Source: Thermoproteota archaeon (GTDB lineage: Archaea; Thermoproteota; EX4484-205; JAAOZP01). Taken from it: a DNA stretch of 8,469 nucleotides. Positions 5,366 through 8,469 of the stretch are shown piece after piece. Each line of letters opens with the position of its first letter. The first letter of the stretch is position 1. The translations under genes were made by a program, and so were the position numbers. The DNA lies in NCBI GenBank assembly GCA_026414125.1, contig JAOAJQ010000049.1, forward strand, positions 1 through 8,469. The letters are read 5' to 3'. The notes below the pieces were generated by a model. That model was not told where the DNA came from. It made no database searches and was given only the letters and a program-made list of their open reading frames with translations.

Positions 5366-6106
5366 ATGGGTCAACATTCGGCTTCGAATAGTGCGTTCAG
5401 TTCAATGAGAGAAAGCTCGCTTCATTCCGCAATAAAGAAATGGTACTTTCTCGACGGAGATAAACTGGAAGACCGCGTGGACGGTTTTATAGTGGACATT
5501 GTACGGGGAGACTTGCTGATTGAAATACAGGTTACCAATTTTTCAGCGATAAAGCCAAAGCTCCTGCGCCTACTTGATAACCATAAGGTTCGCCTAGTCT
5601 ACCCCATACCTAGGCTGAAATGGATTGTTCACAAGTCCACGATCACTGGAGAAACCTATGGCAGAAGGTCGCCGAGAAAGGGTTGCCTGACTGACCTTTT
5701 CAACGAATTAGTAAGAATACCGGATGTGATCTTGAAAAGTAATTTCAGCATCGAGGTTTTGATGATTGAAATGGAGGAAACATGGTGTAACGATGGGAGG
5801 GAAAGCTGGAGCAGAAAGGGAGTAAGCATAGAGGATAGGAAGCTGCTCCGCGTCCTAGAAAGAATAGTTTTCGAACAGAAAACAGATTTCCTGAAAGTGC
5901 TGCCTGAAGACTTACCAAGTCCTTTTACAAATAGAGATCTTGCCGAAAGACTTAAAATACCAGTCAGTCAATCACGGAAAATAACCTACGTGCTCAGAAA
6001 AATCGGTGCAATAGCCTGCGTCGGCAGGAACAAGAATCAAATGCTTTTCGCACGCATTCGAGTAAATGCGTGTCAAAGAAAAAATTTAGCACGCTATAGC
6101 TTGTAA
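5366..6106 (+). CDS. Uncharacterised PD-(D/E)XK nuclease-like protein with C-terminal winged helix
   Basis: This 246-residue protein appears to have two parts. Residues 15-80 look like a PD-(D/E)XK nuclease core: a first helix with E16 and H20 (ESSLHSAIKKWY), then D39 and D44 in VDGFIVDI, then E53 and Q55 in LLIEIQ. The helix FSAIKPKLLRLL and strand VRLVYPIP follow. A conserved-looking RRSPRKG lies at 100-106 and a strand IEVLMIEMEE at 129-138. Residues 186-230 resemble a winged helix (FTNRDLAERLKIPVSQSRKI, then KIGAIACVG). I believe similar proteins occur widely in bacteria and archaea without a known role. Nuclease activity is inferred from motif order only; the D...E-X-Q pattern would need testing. 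The start is set by the TATA box, with a second in-frame ATG at 5405. The gene stands alone. Confidence 0.78.
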   Translation: MGQHSASNSAFSSMRESSLHSAIKKWYFLDGDKLEDRVDGFIVDIVRGDLLIEIQVTNFSAIKPKLLRLLDNHKVRLVYPIPRLKWIVHKSTITGETYGRRSPRKGCLTDLFNELVRIPDVILKSNFSIEVLMIEMEETWCNDGRESWSRKGVSIEDRKLLRVLERIVFEQKTDFLKVLPEDLPSPFTNRDLAERLKIPVSQSRKITYVLRKIGAIACVGRNKNQMLFARIRVNACQRKNLARYSL

Positions 6107-6120
6107 CAGACCTTAATGAA

Positions 6121-6131
6121 TTTTGTTTTCT
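6121..6131 (+). terminator. T-rich terminator after the nuclease-like gene
   Basis: TTTTGTTTTCT begins 15 bases after the TAA stop at 6104-6106. T-rich tracts like this end archaeal transcripts without needing a hairpin. A small hairpin (CATGG-GTG-CCATG, 6132-6144) follows immediately. Confidence 0.45.
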
Positions 6132-6222
6132 CATGGGTGCCATGCCTCCAAGGGAATAGCCGTTAGCCGGGCCAGATAGTGTATCAGGGTCACGCTTCTG
6201 ACAGCTTGTTTACACTGGCTGG
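6132..6222. other. Inverted repeats between the convergent genes
   Basis: The gap between the two convergent genes holds CATGG-GTG-CCATG (6132-6144), a tandem TAGCCG-T-TAGCCG, and a long imperfect hairpin. In that hairpin CCAG (6172-6175) and AGTGTA (6178-6183) pair with TACACT (6211-6216) and CTGG (6219-6222), and an inner TCAG (6184-6187) pairs with CTGA (6198-6201). The long hairpin lies directly after the dys stop on the minus strand and may mark its 3' end, though no T-run follows on that strand. No known RNA family was recognised. Confidence 0.3.
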
Positions 6223-6223
6223 T

Positions 6224-7159
6224 TCAGCCTTGTTTCGCCGTTTTCTCGTAGACTGCTGCCAGAAGAAAGGGTAGGGCTAGGGTAACATCAACATGGACGA
6301 GCGCTATGGCAGCGTTCTCTCTAATCTTGTTCCACGTTATTGCTTCCTCGAGCCTTGCTCCTGAGAGGCTTCCGTCGAACTCGTACGCCGTTGTGAGGGA
6401 TACGGCATAGTCTAATCCTCCTTTAAACTGGTTCCACCAGATCGTGTGATGCTTGCTTATTCCTCCCCCCAGTATTAGTGCACCCGTCTTCTTGGAGGAG
6501 AACACGATGTCTGAAAGCTCCTTCATGTCTTTCAAAAGATCTAGGGTGAACTTGTTTGTCTGCGAGAATATGAAGAGCTGCGTGCCGAATGCTGAGTCAA
6601 CCAGCCCAGGCGTGTAAACAGGTACTTTCCTCTCGTATGCTGCCCTGAGTATCGAGTTCCTGTCTTTCAACCTTTTCCCAACCTCCTCCGCAAGCTCCCT
6701 GCTGCTGAAAACTTTCTTCTCCCTTGTTATTTCTCTAAGCAGGGGTATTGTGAAGGATTCAATCGCCACCCCGTAGGAGTCCTGCGGTATCAGGATGTTT
6801 CCAAGCCTGTGGGTTTCCTTCTTCCTCAGATCCCTGTCGTTCATAATGAATTCCCCCTTGTAATACTTCCTCATGCTCTTAGCAATGTCATGGTCGAATG
6901 TTCCGCCCGTAGTTATTATGACGTCGCACAACCCTTTCTCAACCATTTCAGCAATGACTCCTCTCAAGCCTGTTGAAACAATGTTTGCAGTAAGAGATAG
7001 GAATTTGACGCATTCCTTGTCGTTAACCATTTCAAGCATAATGTCTTGGGCTTTTGCAAGCTGTGCTGCTTCAAACCCCCAACCCTGCCCCATTCTGCTC
7101 AGAAGCTCTGAGAATGTTTTAACACCCTCCAGCCTATAGTCAACTACCTCCCTGCTCAT
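6224..7159 (-). CDS. dys: Deoxyhypusine synthase
   Basis: This 311-residue enzyme uses NAD to transfer the aminobutyl group of spermidine to one lysine of translation factor aIF5A, the first step of hypusine formation. Family landmarks are clear: SLTANIVSTGLRG (55-67) and TTGGTFDHD (83-91) for NAD and substrate binding, VYTPGLVDSAFGTQ (181-194), and GGGISKHH (231-238) with K236 at the position of the catalytic lysine. SGARLEEAITW (266-276) and VHVDVTLALPFL (288-299) complete the C-terminal part. Length is normal and there is no sign of damage. The ATG at 7157-7159 has no ribosome binding site. The TATA-like boxes upstream on the minus strand suggest a short-leader or leaderless mRNA. It is divergent from asnS and convergent with the nuclease-like gene. 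Confidence 0.96.
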   Translation of the reverse strand: MSREVVDYRLEGVKTFSELLSRMGQGWGFEAAQLAKAQDIMLEMVNDKECVKFLSLTANIVSTGLRGVIAEMVEKGLCDVIITTGGTFDHDIAKSMRKYYKGEFIMNDRDLRKKETHRLGNILIPQDSYGVAIESFTIPLLREITREKKVFSSRELAEEVGKRLKDRNSILRAAYERKVPVYTPGLVDSAFGTQLFIFSQTNKFTLDLLKDMKELSDIVFSSKKTGALILGGGISKHHTIWWNQFKGGLDYAVSLTTAYEFDGSLSGARLEEAITWNKIRENAAIALVHVDVTLALPFLLAAVYEKTAKQG

Positions 7160-7210
7160 GCTGAGAAAATGCTTCCAGCCCTTGGTTAAAACTGTTTGGC
7201 TTCAAGATAC

Positions 7211-7219
7211 GTTTATATC
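7211..7219 (-). promoter_or_regulatory. TATA box of dys
   Basis: The minus strand reads GATATAAAC, about 55 bases before the dys ATG, giving a leader of about 30 bases. A weaker TTTTAA near 7187 would instead give a leaderless transcript; sequence alone does not decide between them. Confidence 0.45.
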
Positions 7220-7237
7220 CGTAGGGATTGCCGTAGG
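7219..7237. repeat. Direct repeat of CCGTAGG between divergent promoters
   Basis: CCGTAGG occurs at 7219-7225 and again at 7231-7237, with a 12-base period. The pair sits between the dys TATA box and the asnS TATA box. A protein binding here could act on both promoters; this is inference, and two 7-base copies can arise by chance. Confidence 0.3.
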
Positions 7238-7242
7238 AACCA

Positions 7243-7251
7243 GTATAAATT
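7243..7251 (+). promoter_or_regulatory. TATA box of asnS
   Basis: GTATAAATT is centred 25 bases before the ATG at 7272, the usual archaeal distance from TATA centre to transcription start. The mRNA should therefore begin at or next to the start codon. Confidence 0.6.
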
Positions 7252-7271
7252 TGGCCACCGAATCCTGCGAT

Positions 7272-8469
7272 ATGGAGGAGCAGCGTGTTGCAGGCTTAGC
7301 GAGCCTCATAGGGAGTAAAGTGAGAATCCGCGGCTGGCTCTATGTGAAGAATACTGTTGGCAAACTGGCTTTCCTTAGAATCCGTGACTCCACCGGCGTT
7401 GTGCAGGTTGTCGTCAAGAAGGATCGGGTTGGAGAGCAGGTTTTCGACCAGGTTAGAAAGCTTAGAAGAGAATCCTCTCTAATGATTGAGGGGCTTGTCA
7501 GGAGGGATGCGCGTGCCCCCGGGGGTGTTGAACTCCAGGCTGAAACCGTTAGGGTGATGTCTCCCTCTCTGGAGGATCCACCTCTAAGGAGGAAAATGTC
7601 TCCGGAAACCGTGTGGAAGTATCGTCATCTTTTCATACGCAGCAGAACTATGAACACTGTTTTAAAGCTCAGGTCTTCTCTTTCAACATTGTTGAGACAA
7701 TGGCTTCTAGACCATGGTTACTACGAGGTGGACGCACCCTCTATAGTTACGGCTGCAACTGAGGGGGGTGCGAAAATGTTTGAAGTCAAGTATTTCGATA
7801 AGAAGGCTTTCCTGACTCAGAGCTCACAGTTCTATCTTGAGGGAGCGATCTTCTCTCTTGAAAAAGTCTTCTGCTTCCAGCCGAGCTTCAGAGCAGAGGA
7901 GTCTAAGACAAGGAGGCACCTTTCAGAATACTGGCATCTCGAGGTTGAAGCATGCAACATGGATTTCAACCAGTTGCTCCAGTTTGAAGAGGACATGCTT
8001 ACGGAGGTTGTTGGAAGATTCTACGAGAAGCATAGGGAGGATGTTGAAAGGTTCAACCCTGGCTTCAAGCCTTTTGAAAAACCTTTCAAGAGAATAACCT
8101 ACACGCAGGCTGTTGAACTCTTGAGGAACAGCGGCGTGGAAATAGAGTGGGGCAGGGACCTCGGCGTGAGGGAGGAGAAGATTATTGCCACCAGCGTTGG
8201 TCAACCGGTTTTCGTGACGCACTATCCTAAGGAGGTTAGAGCCTTCTACCATATGCCTGACCCTGGGGATCCTAGGGTTGTACTTGCAGCAGACCTGCTG
8301 GTCTGGCCTTACGGCGAGATAACCGGCGGCGGGCAGAGGATTGACGACTATAATGCTCTATTGAATAGAATAGTGGAGTCAGGATATAATCCTGAGGATT
8401 ATGCTTGGTATCTCGACCTCAGGAAGTACGGCTCGGTTCCGCACTCAGGCTTCGGCCTAGGGTTTGAGA
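7272..8469 (+). CDS. asnS: Asparaginyl-tRNA synthetase, C-terminal end cut by window edge
   Basis: The frame gives 399 residues and is still open at the window end. Residues 15-95 form the N-terminal OB-fold that reads the anticodon (KVRIRGWLYVKNTVGKLAFL). The class II catalytic core follows from about 125, with TEGGAKMFEVKYFDKKAFLT (163-182), SSQFYLEGAIFSLEKVF (184-200), and motif 2 as FRAEESKTRRHLSEYWHLE (206-224). The LTQSSQFYLE segment and the SKTRRHL motif fit archaeal AsnRS better than AspRS. The OB-fold argues against the truncated AsnA-like asparagine synthetase paralogue. The region before motif 3 (DLRKYGSVPHSGFGLGFE) is present and its arginine falls just beyond the window. The segment GGGQR at 352-356 differs from the GGSQR expected of the family. 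A TATA box 25 bases upstream indicates a leaderless start at this ATG. Confidence 0.93.
   Translation, partial: MEEQRVAGLASLIGSKVRIRGWLYVKNTVGKLAFLRIRDSTGVVQVVVKKDRVGEQVFDQVRKLRRESSLMIEGLVRRDARAPGGVELQAETVRVMSPSLEDPPLRRKMSPETVWKYRHLFIRSRTMNTVLKLRSSLSTLLRQWLLDHGYYEVDAPSIVTAATEGGAKMFEVKYFDKKAFLTQSSQFYLEGAIFSLEKVFCFQPSFRAEESKTRRHLSEYWHLEVEACNMDFNQLLQFEEDMLTEVVGRFYEKHREDVERFNPGFKPFEKPFKRITYTQAVELLRNSGVEIEWGRDLGVREEKIIATSVGQPVFVTHYPKEVRAFYHMPDPGDPRVVLAADLLVWPYGEITGGGQRIDDYNALLNRIVESGYNPEDYAWYLDLRKYGSVPHSGFGLGFE

Noticed and set aside
6172..6222. H/ACA or box C/D guide RNA
   Set aside because: No clear RTGATGA, or CTGA pair in the right order, and no ACA at the expected distance from a pocket on either strand.
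7923..8252. 109-codon minus-strand frame inside asnS
   Set aside because: It is antisense to well-conserved AsnRS motifs, so it is a shadow of that gene.

Overview
The window looks archaeal, most likely a thermophilic member of the Thermoproteota (crenarchaeal lineage); the order or genus cannot be set from the sequence. The reasons are: TATA boxes about 25-35 bases before start codons that have little or no leader, TTG and GTG starts in tightly overlapping genes, an initiator tRNA with the archaeal A1:T72 pair and no encoded CCA, a deoxyhypusine synthase, an archaeal-type asparaginyl-tRNA synthetase, and a NurA nuclease followed by a HerA-like gene. No transposase, integrase, CRISPR array or rRNA was seen.

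Left arm (1-2275, minus strand): one compact operon read right to left from a promoter near 2270. It encodes two related small winged-helix proteins (2234-1761 and 1764-1246), a NurA-family nuclease (1292-435) and the N-terminal part of what is probably a HerA-type hexameric ATPase that runs off the window (438-1). All four genes overlap their neighbours. A 12-base perfect palindrome sits between the TATA box and the first codon, where a repressor would be expected to act.

Middle (2281-3700): a 208-base stretch with two promoter-like boxes and strong inverted repeats precedes a decayed carbon-nitrogen hydrolase gene, which lacks its N-terminal part and is frameshifted. The initiator tRNA-Met gene follows at 3366-3441. 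The 260 bases after it hold no convincing gene, apart from a very doubtful acidic micro-ORF and a terminator-like hairpin serving the next gene.

Right arm (3701-8469): a MATE-family transporter (minus) is divergent from a 246-residue protein that resembles a PD-(D/E)XK nuclease joined to a winged helix (plus). This converges on deoxyhypusine synthase (minus), which is divergent from asparaginyl-tRNA synthetase (plus, cut by the window end). These last two housekeeping genes share a short intergenic region with back-to-back TATA boxes and a repeated 7-base motif.

The most interesting content is the regulator-regulator-NurA-HerA operon with its atypical NurA motif I, and the uncharacterised nuclease-like/winged-helix protein. 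Neither can be called a new system from sequence reading alone.
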